Shown: piece after piece, positions 5,021 through 12,822 of the stretch
How positions within the stretch are numbered: position 1 is the stretch's first letter
How the letters are laid out: every line of letters starts with the position of its first letter
Origin: UBA668 sp043740085
GTDB lineage: Bacteria; Actinomycetota; Acidimicrobiia; Acidimicrobiales; Ilumatobacteraceae
Direction of reading: 5' to 3'
DNA length: 13,235 nt
NCBI GenBank assembly: GCA_043740085.1
Contig: JAYUCY010000005.1
Span: forward strand, 1-13,235
Position numbers and translations under genes: made by a program
Notes under the pieces: generated by a model
Database searches by the model: none
The model's input: the letters and a program-made list of their open reading frames with translations, nothing else
What the model was told of the DNA's origin: nothing

Positions 5021-6625
5021 TCAGTCGCAGATGATCTCGTCATCCAGCGGGGCTGCCGGGTCGACGAGATAGTTGTCCACCACGTCGTTGACGCAGGTGT
5101 TGACGCCATAGCCGGTGTGCTGGTCGGCCGTCACGACCACCAGATGGCCGTCCTCCAGTGCCTTGGCCATATTGCGGGTGCCCTCCAGCGGCGTCGCCGG
5201 GTCGCCGGTGGTGCCAACGACCACGATCGGGCCAGCGCCGCGACCGGTGATGGTGACGATGGCGGCAGCGGGCACCGGCCACACGGAGCAGAACGTCAGC
5301 TCGGCCATCCAGCCGCGCCCGAGGCGGGGTGCGGCGGCTGCGAACTCGGCCTCGTGTGAATAGAGGTCGTCGGGGCCGGTACTGCCCGGGTCATCGAGGC
5401 AGCCGACCGCGAAGTACGCCTCCAGCGAGTCACCCCACCCGTCCCCGTAGTAGCCGTAGTAGTCGTCGTACAGATCGAGAATGCCCTGACCGTCGCCGCT
5501 CTGCAGGTCCGCCAACGCTTGCTCTAACTGCGGCCAGTAGCTCTGGTCGTACATTGCGTCGGCGACGGCCGTGGTGAGCACGCCCTGCGTCACGTCGGTG
5601 CGATCGGGGTCGACGGTGATGGGCTGCGCATCGATTTCTTCGGCGAGTGTGTCGTACGCGCCCTCTGCATCGCCGCCGTTGTAGAACGCGCACGTCGGTG
5701 CCGCGCTGCACTGTGCGAGGAAGGTGGCGAATGTCGCCTCGAAGCCTGCGGCCTGCTGAACGTTCTGCTCCAGGTAGCCCACCGTCGGGTCGATGGCGCC
5801 GTCGACCACGGCGGCGCGCACCGTGTCGGGGAAGATTGTTGCCCACGTGGTGCCCAGTTCGCTGCCGTAGCTGAAGCCGAAGTACGAGATCTTCTTCTCG
5901 CCCAGCGCCTTGCGGATGGAGTCCATGTCGCGAGCCGAGTTCTCGGTGCCGATGAAGGGCAGTACGTCCTTGTTCTTGCGCAGGCAGTTCTTTCCGAACT
6001 CGGTTCCAACATCAATCAGCGCCTGGCGTTCCTCGGGTGTATCGGGTGAAGAGTCGAGCCCGAAATACTTGTCGTAGTCGTCAACGCAGTCGATGGCCGG
6101 CCGGCTGAGGCCGGTGCCCCGCGGATCCCAGCCGATGATGTCGAAGCGGTCCAACAGGTCTTGGCCATAGATTCCGTCCGCGCTGTAGGCCAGTCCGCTG
6201 CCGCCATAGCCAGGGCCTCCGGGGTTCACCAGCAGCGACCCGATCCTGTTGGCCGGGTCGACGGCGCGGTGGCGCATCAGGTAAAGGGAGATGGTGTCGC
6301 CACTGGGAGTGTCGTAGTCGAGCGGCACCTGCAGCGTGCCCTCGTCGATGCCCGCTTCGACCTCTGTCCACGCGAAGGCTCCCGCCTCCTGGGGAGCCGT
6401 GCTGTCCGTGCTCTCCGGATCGGTCGAGTCGGGATCCGTTGTCGGTGTCTTCGCATTGGTGGTCTCGGGCAGAACCGTGTCGGCGGTGTTGAGAGTGACG
6501 CCATCGATGGTGCCGCGGGTGCCGCGACCTTCGTTGACGCCCTCGTTGATGCCATCGCCGCACGACGCCGCGAAGAGGCCGCCGGCAACAAGGCAGGCGA
6601 GGGCACGAGACGGTCGGTGACGCAT
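5021..6625 (-). CDS. Secreted TAP-type alpha/beta-hydrolase lipoprotein (copy A)
   Basis: From ATG 6625 the product is 534 residues. It has a basic start, a hydrophobic core and lipobox FAASC (Cys22), so it is probably an exported lipoprotein. A Thr/Asp/Ser-rich linker spans about 40-82. The hydrolase core repeats the motifs of copy B: NPGGPGYGG (134-142), GWDPRGTG (165-172), GFSYG with nucleophile Ser252, GTTGDPATP with Asp475 and DQHTGYG with His503. All three triad residues are present. The C-terminal part is the TAP-like domain. The frame is open to 6742, but residues before 6625 would put a Pro/Arg-rich stretch ahead of the signal peptide, and the alternative ATG at 6634 overlaps the -10 box. 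Tandem arrangement with copy B indicates a duplication. The substrate is unknown. Confidence 0.9.
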   Translation of the reverse strand: MRHRPSRALACLVAGGLFAASCGDGINEGVNEGRGTRGTIDGVTLNTADTVLPETTNAKTPTTDPDSTDPESTDSTAPQEAGAFAWTEVEAGIDEGTLQVPLDYDTPSGDTISLYLMRHRAVDPANRIGSLLVNPGGPGYGGSGLAYSADGIYGQDLLDRFDIIGWDPRGTGLSRPAIDCVDDYDKYFGLDSSPDTPEERQALIDVGTEFGKNCLRKNKDVLPFIGTENSARDMDSIRKALGEKKISYFGFSYGSELGTTWATIFPDTVRAAVVDGAIDPTVGYLEQNVQQAAGFEATFATFLAQCSAAPTCAFYNGGDAEGAYDTLAEEIDAQPITVDPDRTDVTQGVLTTAVADAMYDQSYWPQLEQALADLQSGDGQGILDLYDDYYGYYGDGWGDSLEAYFAVGCLDDPGSTGPDDLYSHEAEFAAAAPRLGRGWMAELTFCSVWPVPAAAIVTITGRGAGPIVVVGTTGDPATPLEGTRNMAKALEDGHLVVVTADQHTGYGVNTCVNDVVDNYLVDPAAPLDDEIICD

Positions 6626-6632
6626 GAATTCC

Positions 6633-6638
6633 ATCGTA
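6633..6638 (-). promoter_or_regulatory. Probable -10 box for leaderless mRNA of lipoprotein copy A
   Basis: The minus strand reads TACGAT, a good TAnnnT match, ending exactly 7 bases before ATG 6625. It supports the 6625 start over the in-frame ATG at 6634. It shares a 46-base divergent region with the ABC exporter promoter. Confidence 0.5.
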
Positions 6639-6658
6639 GAAGTGCGCACGCTCGTCCG

Positions 6659-6664
6659 TATCCT
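6659..6664 (+). promoter_or_regulatory. Probable -10 box for leaderless ABC exporter mRNA
   Basis: TATCCT ends exactly 7 bases before the ATG at 6672. It supports that start over the longer frame from ATG 6624, which would overlap the start codon of the divergent lipoprotein gene. No clear -35 element was seen. Confidence 0.5.
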
Positions 6665-6671
6665 CGGTGGC

Positions 6672-8534
6672 ATGCGTATGGGACCACACATGCTGATGCC
6701 GGGTGATTCCGACGCGGTGAAGGGGAAAAGACTGCAGCGCAACTCGCTGCGGCGCGCCTGGCAGTTCGCCCGGCCCTATCGGGGAACCATCGGACTGTTC
6801 TTGGCGGCCATCGTGGTCACCGCCCTTATCGAGCTCATCCCGCCATTCGCGTTCCGCAGCATTCTCGACAACGCGATTCCCGAGAAGAATCGCAGCCAGA
6901 TCACGCTGTTGGCGTTGGTGGTCGTGCTCGCCGCCGTGGCCGGGGCGGGGTTGGCAATCGTGCAGCGCTGGTGCAGCGCGCACATCGGTGAAGGCCTGAT
7001 CTACGACCTGCGCGTCGCCCTGTTCGCCAAGGTGCAGCGCCTGCCGATTGCATTTTTCACCCGCACGCAGACTGGGGCACTCACCAGCCGGCTCAACAAC
7101 GACGTGGTCGGCGCGCAAACAGCCGTCACCAGCACGCTGGGCAGCGTCGTGAGCAACGTCGTAGTGCTCGCCACCACCCTGGCGGCGATGGCAGCACTCG
7201 AATGGCGGTTGACGCTGCTGGCGTTGGTCGTGTTGCCCGTGTTCATCATTCCGGCCAAGCGAGTGGGCGCGCGGCTGCAGGTGATCTCGCGCGAGAACAT
7301 GGCCACCAATGCGGAGATGAACTCGCAGATGGCCGAACGGTTCAACGTGGCAGGGGCGCTACTGGTGAAGTTGTTCGGTCGTCAGAACGACGAGGTGTCG
7401 TTGTTCGCCAGCCGCGCGGTGCGCGTGCGCGACACGGGCATTCGTGCGGCGATGTTGGGCCGTGTGTTCTTCGTGGCACTCGGCCTTGTCGGTGCCCTTG
7501 GGGCGGCGGCAATCTATGGCGTGGGTGCGCACCTCGTCGTGAGCGGCAACATCAGCGCTGGCACGTTGGTTGCATTGGCTGCGCTTGTCACGCGGGTGTA
7601 CCAACCGCTCACCGGCCTCACGAATGCGCGCGTCGACCTGATGACCGCGATGGTCAGCTTCGAACGTGTCTTCGAGGTGCTCGACGCGCCCGAACCCATC
7701 ACCGATCGGCCAGGCGCGATCGACCTCATCGCACCGCAGGGTCGCGTGGAGTTCCGTGATGTGTGGTTCCGCTACCCGGCGGCCGCCGAAGTCACCGTCA
7801 AGTCGCTGGAGGCGCCCTCGGCATTCGTCGCCTCCGACCCCGACTACGACGTGCTGCAGGGTGTATCGCTGGTGATCGAGCCCGGCGAGACCGTTGCTCT
7901 GGTCGGTGCCTCTGGCTCGGGCAAGACCACCATGTCGGGTTTGGTGCCGCGGCTGTACGACGTCACCGGCGGCGTGCTGTTGATCGATGGCCACGACGTG
8001 CGCGACCTCACGCAGCACTCACTGCGCGAAGCGATCGGCGTGGTCAGCCAGGACCCGCACCTGTTCCACGAGTCGATTGGTGCCAACCTTCGCTACGCCA
8101 AGCCAAACGCCACCGCCGCCGAGCTGGATGCCGCGTGTCGCGGCGCCCGCATTCACGACACGATCTCGACGCTCCCCGATGGCTACGAGACCATCGTGGG
8201 CGAGCGTGGCTACCGGCTCAGTGGCGGCGAGAAGCAGCGGCTGGCAATCGCCCGCCTGCTGCTGAAGAACCCGGCCGTGATGATTCTCGATGAGGCCACC
8301 AGCCACCTCGATAATGAAAACGAAGCGCATGTCCAGGCCGCGCTGGAGGAAGCGCTCCGCGGCCGCAGCGCGCTCATCATTGCTCACCGCCTGTCGACCA
8401 TCCGCGACGCCGACCGCATCGTGGTGCTGGAAGGTGGCCGCATCGTCGAGCAGGGCACCCACGACGACTTGCTGGCGCTGGATGGTTCCTACGCCGCCCA
8501 AGTGCGCGCCGGCGAGACCGCCGCCACCATCTGA
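6672..8534 (+). CDS. ABC half-exporter: fused membrane domain and ATPase
   Basis: From ATG 6672 the product is 620 residues. Residues about 30-320 form a six-helix exporter-type membrane domain, with hydrophobic stretches near 40-58, 77-96, 157-175, 178-193 and 264-300. The ATPase domain starts near 357. It has A-loop Tyr368, Walker A GASGSGKT (412-419), Q-loop Gln460, signature LSGGE (516-520), Walker B VMILDE with Glu541 as catalytic base, D-loop SHLD and switch His572. All catalytic residues are present, so it should work as a homodimer, or with an unseen partner. About 20 residues are inserted between the A-loop and Walker A (about 371-391), a trait I associate with an actinobacterial exporter subfamily. 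The substrate (lipid, peptide or drug) cannot be told. It is divergent from the two secreted lipoproteins, which may or may not reflect shared function. Confidence 0.93.
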   Translation: MRMGPHMLMPGDSDAVKGKRLQRNSLRRAWQFARPYRGTIGLFLAAIVVTALIELIPPFAFRSILDNAIPEKNRSQITLLALVVVLAAVAGAGLAIVQRWCSAHIGEGLIYDLRVALFAKVQRLPIAFFTRTQTGALTSRLNNDVVGAQTAVTSTLGSVVSNVVVLATTLAAMAALEWRLTLLALVVLPVFIIPAKRVGARLQVISRENMATNAEMNSQMAERFNVAGALLVKLFGRQNDEVSLFASRAVRVRDTGIRAAMLGRVFFVALGLVGALGAAAIYGVGAHLVVSGNISAGTLVALAALVTRVYQPLTGLTNARVDLMTAMVSFERVFEVLDAPEPITDRPGAIDLIAPQGRVEFRDVWFRYPAAAEVTVKSLEAPSAFVASDPDYDVLQGVSLVIEPGETVALVGASGSGKTTMSGLVPRLYDVTGGVLLIDGHDVRDLTQHSLREAIGVVSQDPHLFHESIGANLRYAKPNATAAELDAACRGARIHDTISTLPDGYETIVGERGYRLSGGEKQRLAIARLLLKNPAVMILDEATSHLDNENEAHVQAALEEALRGRSALIIAHRLSTIRDADRIVVLEGGRIVEQGTHDDLLALDGSYAAQVRAGETAATI

Positions 8535-8568
8535 ACCGGGGAAATAGGCCATCCGCGAACCCTGTCAC

Positions 8569-8591
8569 ACCCCTTCGTCATGATGAGGGGT
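8569..8591 (+). other. Hairpin over the rmuC start region
   Basis: ACCCCT at 8569-8574 pairs with AGGGGT at 8586-8591, enclosing the proposed ATG at 8580 in the loop. The purine-rich arm is also the only Shine-Dalgarno-like sequence near rmuC. It is six base pairs and could arise by chance. Confidence 0.3.
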
Positions 8592-9851
8592 ATGGAAGTC
8601 GTACTGGTTGCCCTCCTTGTTGCTCTCCTTGTTGGCGCAGCTGCCGCCGTCGCGTGGTTGCTGGCCAACCGGCGCGTTGCGCCCGTGGCACCTGCCCAGC
8701 CAGTACTGATGGAGGTTCCTCAGCAGATGGTGCAGCAGGCCGTAGCGGTCGCTGTGGCGCAGGCCAACGAGCGTGCGGCCCGCGAGCGCGACATGGCGGT
8801 GCAGGCAGCGGTGGAGCAGGCAGTGATGTTCACCCGCGAGCAACTCGGCGCCCACACCCAAGCATCTGATGCGTCGCTGGCAGGGCGCCAAGAACTGATT
8901 GATGCGAAGTTGGGTGAGGTGCAGGCGGGAATGCACGCCGACCTCGGCCGGCTCTCACAAATGGTGCAGCAGCTGGGCGAGTCCACCAGCGAGCGTTTCG
9001 GCCAGGTCGACCGCAGCTTGCAGGTACACACCGAGATCACGCAGTCCCTGGCCGGCACCACCAGCAGCTTGCGCGAGGCACTGGCTTCGTCCAACGCTCG
9101 CGGTCAGTGGGGCGAGCGCATGGCCGAAGACGTGTTGCGCATGGCGGGCATGCAGGAGAAGGTCAACTACTTCAAGCGCACCGCGGTCGCTGGTGACGGC
9201 ACGGGCATCCCTGACTTCACGTTCGTGCTGCCCAAGGGGCATGTGCTGTTTATGGACGTCAAGTTCCCTATGGCGTCGTACTTGAAGTTCCTGGAGGCGG
9301 GCACCGAGGCCGAGCGTTCGGCCCATCGCGCCACGTTCGTACGCGACGTGCGCGCCCGTGTGCGCGAGTTGGCAAAGCGCGAATACGCCCAGGCCGACGA
9401 CCGGCCGACGGTCGACAACGTGTTGCTCTTCGTGCCCAACGAGAGCGTGGCGGCGTTCATCCACGAGTCCGATACCGGGTTGGTGGAGGAAGCAATGGCG
9501 CAGCACGTGGTCATCTGCTCGCCGCTCACCTTGTTCGCCTTCCTCGGTGTCATCCGTCAGGCGTTCGACAATTTCATGATTGAGCAGACCAGTAAAGAGA
9601 TCCTTGGGCTGCTGGGCAGGTTCGACCAGCAGTGGGGCAAGTACACCGAGCAGATCGACAAGGTTCGCCGCCAGTTCGACATGGTGAATCGTTCGTTCGA
9701 AGAACTGGCCACCACCCGCCGGCGTGCACTCGAGCGGCCGCTCAACTCCATCGACGACCTGCGTAAGAAGCAGCTGCTGCCCGTCGACGGCGAGCTGTTC
9801 GGCGCCCTGGAAGACCCCGAAATCGACAATGTTCGCGAGTTGGGCGCGTAG
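8580..9851 (+). CDS. rmuC: RmuC family DNA recombination protein
   Basis: RmuC proteins have a restriction-endonuclease-like fold. In E. coli, RmuC limits inversions at short inverted repeats; the exact reaction is not well defined. The 423-residue product has an N-terminal membrane anchor (about 6-28) and a coiled coil (about 50-165). The RmuC core follows at about 170-400, with the hallmark RGQWGE (174-179) and the putative nuclease pattern PDFTF...FMDVKFP (211-230). The conserved VLLFVPNE (281-288) and SPLTLFAFL (314-322) are also clear. The start is uncertain: ATG 8580, ATG 8583 and ATG 8592 are all in frame, all before the membrane segment. There is no clear TAnnnT box 6-8 bases upstream. 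xseA begins 11 bases after the stop. Confidence 0.93.
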   Translation: MMRGMEVVLVALLVALLVGAAAAVAWLLANRRVAPVAPAQPVLMEVPQQMVQQAVAVAVAQANERAARERDMAVQAAVEQAVMFTREQLGAHTQASDASLAGRQELIDAKLGEVQAGMHADLGRLSQMVQQLGESTSERFGQVDRSLQVHTEITQSLAGTTSSLREALASSNARGQWGERMAEDVLRMAGMQEKVNYFKRTAVAGDGTGIPDFTFVLPKGHVLFMDVKFPMASYLKFLEAGTEAERSAHRATFVRDVRARVRELAKREYAQADDRPTVDNVLLFVPNESVAAFIHESDTGLVEEAMAQHVVICSPLTLFAFLGVIRQAFDNFMIEQTSKEILGLLGRFDQQWGKYTEQIDKVRRQFDMVNRSFEELATTRRRALERPLNSIDDLRKKQLLPVDGELFGALEDPEIDNVRELGA

Positions 9852-9854
9852 CCT
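9849..9854 (+). promoter_or_regulatory. Possible -10 box for xseA overlapping the rmuC stop
   Basis: TAGCCT, whose first three bases are the rmuC stop codon, ends 8 bases before the xseA ATG at 9863. It matches the hexamer style of the other proposed leaderless promoters. The gap to the start is one base longer than most, and read-through from rmuC remains possible. Confidence 0.4.
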
Positions 9855-9862
9855 CTGCCGCG

Positions 9863-11254
9863 ATGTCTCGCGCCGGCCAACCGTTGTATAGCCAACCCGG
9901 CCTCGACCTGGAGGCGGACGGCCACGACCAGGCACACGAGGACGACCACTCCCACGACGATGGTGGCGCTCCCACATTCTCCGTCGGTGAGCTTGCCGAC
10001 GCCATCAACGGCGTACTGCGGCGAAAGTTCGCCGATGGCGTGTGGGTGCGTGGCGAGATCCAGGGGTGGAGCGTTCGCGGGCCGCACGCGTACTTCCGGC
10101 TGGTGGAAGACACGGATGCCGGCAAAGCGGCCATCAATGTGCAGTTCTTCGCTCCGGCGCAGGCGCGGCTCAAGCCACTGCTGATGAAGAACCGTCTCCG
10201 CCTCGCCGACGGCCTCAAGGTGCGCATCTTCGGCCACCTCGACTTCTTCGCCCCGTCCGGTCAGCTGGGTTTGAAGATGAGCGGAATCGACCCGCGGTTC
10301 ACGTTGGGCGAACTGGCCCTACAGCGCGACGACGTGGTGCGTCGCCTGGTTGCCACAGGGCTGTACGACCGTAACCGTGGCCGCAGGGTGTCGCCGGCGC
10401 CGCTGCGAATCGGGGTGGTCACCAGCACTGCCAGCGCTGCCTGGGCCGACTTCTTGCACGAGATCGAGCGCAGCACGCTGGCGTTCCATCTGCGCGTGAT
10501 TGATGTGCGGGTGCAGGGTGAGCGGGCGGTCACCGAGGTCACCGCCGCCGTGCGCACGCTGGCTCGCCATCGCGACCTCGATGCGCTCGTCATCATTCGC
10601 GGCGGCGGCAGCCGCAGCGAGCTGGCCACGTTCGACGACGAAGCCATCGCGACTGCGATTGCGCTCTCGCCGATCCCAGTGTTCACCGGCCTGGGCCACG
10701 AGATTGATCGCAGCGTCGCCGACGAGGTCGCGCACTCCGCGCTCAAAACCCCAACGGCGTGCGCGGCCGCGTTGGTGGAGCATGTGATTGCGTACCAACA
10801 GCGCACCGAGCTGCTGTGGACTGCAATCGAACGTAAGGCTGAGCGCGGCGTCACCGCGGCGGCCAACGACGTGGCCGAGCTGGCTCACGGCGTTCGCCTT
10901 CGCGTGGTTGCCGCGGTGCAGCGTGCCGACCAACGCCTGTCGCAGCGTGCTCGGCGGGTAGGCATCGGCGCCAGCCGGGTGGTGGAACGCGCCGATACAC
11001 GCCTCGCAGTCGCCGCCTCCGCCATCGGGCGTGCTGCGCAGCGCCTCGACCCAGAGCTTCGGCATCTCGACGCCGTTGAGCAACGGGTGCGCCTGCTCGA
11101 CCCGGTGCACACCATGGCCCGCGGCTGGAGCATCACTCGCACCGTCGACGGGCGCACCGTACGCGACGCCGCGCAGGTGCAGCCCGGCGAGCAGATCATC
11201 ACCACATTTGCCAACGGCACGGCGCACAGCCGTGTGGAGGAGACCCACTCGTGA
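9863..11254 (+). CDS. xseA: Exodeoxyribonuclease VII large subunit
   Basis: XseA is the catalytic subunit of exonuclease VII, which degrades single-stranded DNA from both ends to short oligonucleotides in repair and recombination. The 463-residue product has an N-terminal OB-fold (about 38-142) that binds single strands. The catalytic domain has IIRGGGS (244-250), FDDE (257-260), GLGHEID (276-282) and KTPTACA (295-301). A long helical coiled-coil arm (about 305-420) binds XseB, and a small C-terminal domain (LDPVHTMARGWSITR onward) closes the protein. The first 37 residues before the OB-fold are unusual: acidic and His-rich (HDQAHEDDHSHDDGG). Its stop overlaps the xseB start by 4 bases, so the two subunits are probably translationally coupled. 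Confidence 0.96.
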   Translation: MSRAGQPLYSQPGLDLEADGHDQAHEDDHSHDDGGAPTFSVGELADAINGVLRRKFADGVWVRGEIQGWSVRGPHAYFRLVEDTDAGKAAINVQFFAPAQARLKPLLMKNRLRLADGLKVRIFGHLDFFAPSGQLGLKMSGIDPRFTLGELALQRDDVVRRLVATGLYDRNRGRRVSPAPLRIGVVTSTASAAWADFLHEIERSTLAFHLRVIDVRVQGERAVTEVTAAVRTLARHRDLDALVIIRGGGSRSELATFDDEAIATAIALSPIPVFTGLGHEIDRSVADEVAHSALKTPTACAAALVEHVIAYQQRTELLWTAIERKAERGVTAAANDVAELAHGVRLRVVAAVQRADQRLSQRARRVGIGASRVVERADTRLAVAASAIGRAAQRLDPELRHLDAVEQRVRLLDPVHTMARGWSITRTVDGRTVRDAAQVQPGEQIITTFANGTAHSRVEETHS

Positions 11255-11505
11255 GCCAACCGACAAGCCAAGGACAGGAAACCGCACACGGCGCCGTCGC
11301 CGACGACGTGGCACGGGGTTACGCCGAGGCGCTCGCCGAGCTGGAGACCATCCTTGCCGAGCTTGAGCGCACCGACGTCGATGTCGACGTGTTGGCTGCG
11401 CAGGTCAAGCGCGCCTCGGAGCTCATCGGCTTCTGCCGCGACCGCATCGGCAATGCACGGTTGCAGATCGAACAGGTCGTTGCCGAGCTGGGCACCGACG
11501 AGTGA
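11251..11505 (+). CDS. xseB: Exodeoxyribonuclease VII small subunit
   Basis: The 84-residue product is the usual size for XseB, a small helical-hairpin protein. Several copies wrap the coiled-coil arm of XseA, and it is needed for normal exonuclease VII activity. The core at about 22-70 has the family pattern YAEALAELETILAELE, then LAAQVKRASELIGFCRDRI. The first 20 residues are polar and probably disordered. The GTG start shares the bases GTGA with the end of xseA, the classic sign of translational coupling. There is no separate promoter in sight. Confidence 0.95.
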   Translation: MSQPTSQGQETAHGAVADDVARGYAEALAELETILAELERTDVDVDVLAAQVKRASELIGFCRDRIGNARLQIEQVVAELGTDE

Positions 11506-11527
11506 TTCCACACTCGCTGCCCACGCG

Positions 11528-11533
11528 TAAATT
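11528..11533 (+). promoter_or_regulatory. Possible -10 box upstream of eis-like gene
   Basis: TAAATT is the most AT-rich hexamer in the 67-base gap between xseB and the acetyltransferase gene. It would give a leader of roughly 30 bases. There is no clear -35 element or strong ribosome-binding site, and no TAnnnT at 6-8 bases before the ATG, so this is a guess. Confidence 0.22.
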
Positions 11534-11572
11534 CCTCAGCGCCGGCACCCGCTGCAATGAGAGATTGGTGCC

Positions 11573-12805
11573 ATGAGTATCGAGTTTCGCCGCACCCATC
11601 CCGACGAACGCCGTGCCGCCGCCGACGTCTTCCGCACGGCGTTGCTCTTTCCGCCGTCATCCGACGACGACTGGGCCAAGCCGTATCGCGTCGCCTCCTG
11701 GGTCGACTCGCTGTCTATCTCCGCGTGGGATGGCACACAGTGCGTTGGCCATGCCAGCGCCTTCCCGCTCGTTACGGCGGTACCGGGTGGCGCACGGCTG
11801 TCCACCGCCGGCGTCACCCGAGTTGGTGTGCGCCAAACGCACACCCGCCGGGGCGTGCTCACCACTGCCATGCAGCAGTTGCTGCGCGACGCCGCCGCCG
11901 CCGGCATGGCGATGGCAAGCCTGCGCGCCAGCGAAGCGGTCATCTACGAGCGCTTCGGTTTCGCCGTTGCGGGCGAGGCATGGGAAGTCGAAATCGACCG
12001 CCGCGCGGGTGCTCGCGTGGTGGTACCCGTCGCTGCTGGGTCCATCCGCATCCTCGATCGCGCCGACACGCTCGCGATTGTCGCCGAACTGCACGAGCGC
12101 ATCGGTTTCGACAGGCCGGGCGCGATTGGGCGTCCGATGTGGATGCACGAGCAAGACCTGGAGGATGCGCTCGGAATGGTGAAGGCGGCGTACGTTGTCG
12201 TCCACACCGACACCGACGGCGTCGACGACGGCTGGGCGCAGTACACGTTGGAGTGGCGCGAATCGTCGGTCGAGCATCTCGGTGGCAAATGCACCGTGCG
12301 CGACGTGTGGGGTGCAAACCCTGCGGTCGAGTTGGCCTTGTGGAAGTTCATTCTCGAGCTGGACCTCATCGATGTAGTACACGCCAGCGAGCGACCGCTT
12401 GACGATGCGGTCCGCTTCGGGCTCAGGAACCAACGGCACTACCTATCAAAGATGCGCCACGACGAGCAGTGGCTACGTCTGCTTGACGTCGATTGTGCGC
12501 TGTCGGCGCGCACGTACAACTCCACCCGCGCGAGGGTCACTCTTGCCATCACCGATCCGTTGTTTCCCGCCAACTGCGGCACGTGGGAGGTCACGTCGGC
12601 CGGCTCGCGCCGCAGTGACGTCAGCGTGGAGAAGGCTGACTTGGTCACCACCATCAATGGCGTTTCAGCCGCCTACCTGGGTGGCACCGCATGGCACGAC
12701 CTGGGGGTTGCCGGCGTGGTGCAGCAGCAGCAGGCCGGCGCGTTGGCCTCCGCGGACATGCTGTTCGCCAGCCGACCCTTGCCGCGCTGCGGCAGCTTCT
12801 TTTAG
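11573..12805 (+). CDS. eis: Eis-family GNAT N-acetyltransferase
   Basis: Eis proteins are hexameric acetyltransferases with two GNAT folds and a sterol-carrier-like C-terminal domain. Mycobacterial Eis acetylates aminoglycosides at several positions and also protein lysines. The 410-residue product is the family length. The acetyl-CoA region of the first GNAT fold is clear: TAGVTRVGVRQTHTRRGVLT (78-97). LRASEAVIYERFGFA (117-131) follows, with Tyr125 at the position of the general-acid tyrosine of mycobacterial Eis. The protein ends in PRCGSFF. In the family the C-terminal Phe carboxylate acts as the base, and here Phe410 is the last residue. The natural substrate is not shown; resistance should not be assumed. 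A polyprenyl synthase gene begins 24 bases downstream. Confidence 0.88.
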   Translation: MSIEFRRTHPDERRAAADVFRTALLFPPSSDDDWAKPYRVASWVDSLSISAWDGTQCVGHASAFPLVTAVPGGARLSTAGVTRVGVRQTHTRRGVLTTAMQQLLRDAAAAGMAMASLRASEAVIYERFGFAVAGEAWEVEIDRRAGARVVVPVAAGSIRILDRADTLAIVAELHERIGFDRPGAIGRPMWMHEQDLEDALGMVKAAYVVVHTDTDGVDDGWAQYTLEWRESSVEHLGGKCTVRDVWGANPAVELALWKFILELDLIDVVHASERPLDDAVRFGLRNQRHYLSKMRHDEQWLRLLDVDCALSARTYNSTRARVTLAITDPLFPANCGTWEVTSAGSRRSDVSVEKADLVTTINGVSAAYLGGTAWHDLGVAGVVQQQQAGALASADMLFASRPLPRCGSFF

Positions 12806-12816
12806 CGGGGGAGGCG

Positions 12817-12822
12817 TAACCT
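12817..12822 (+). promoter_or_regulatory. Probable -10 box for leaderless polyprenyl synthase mRNA
   Basis: TAACCT ends exactly 7 bases before the GTG at 12830. A GGAGG at 12810-12814 lies 15 bases from the GTG, too far to be a normal ribosome-binding site. This makes leaderless initiation on GTG the simpler reading. Confidence 0.5.

Noticed and set aside
6624..6671. Extension of the ABC exporter to ATG 6624
   Set aside because: It would overlap the start codon of the divergent lipoprotein gene and cover both proposed -10 boxes.
8955..11314. Long minus-strand frames opposite rmuC and xseA
   Set aside because: They are shadows of well-conserved plus-strand genes, with Arg/His-rich composition and no motif.
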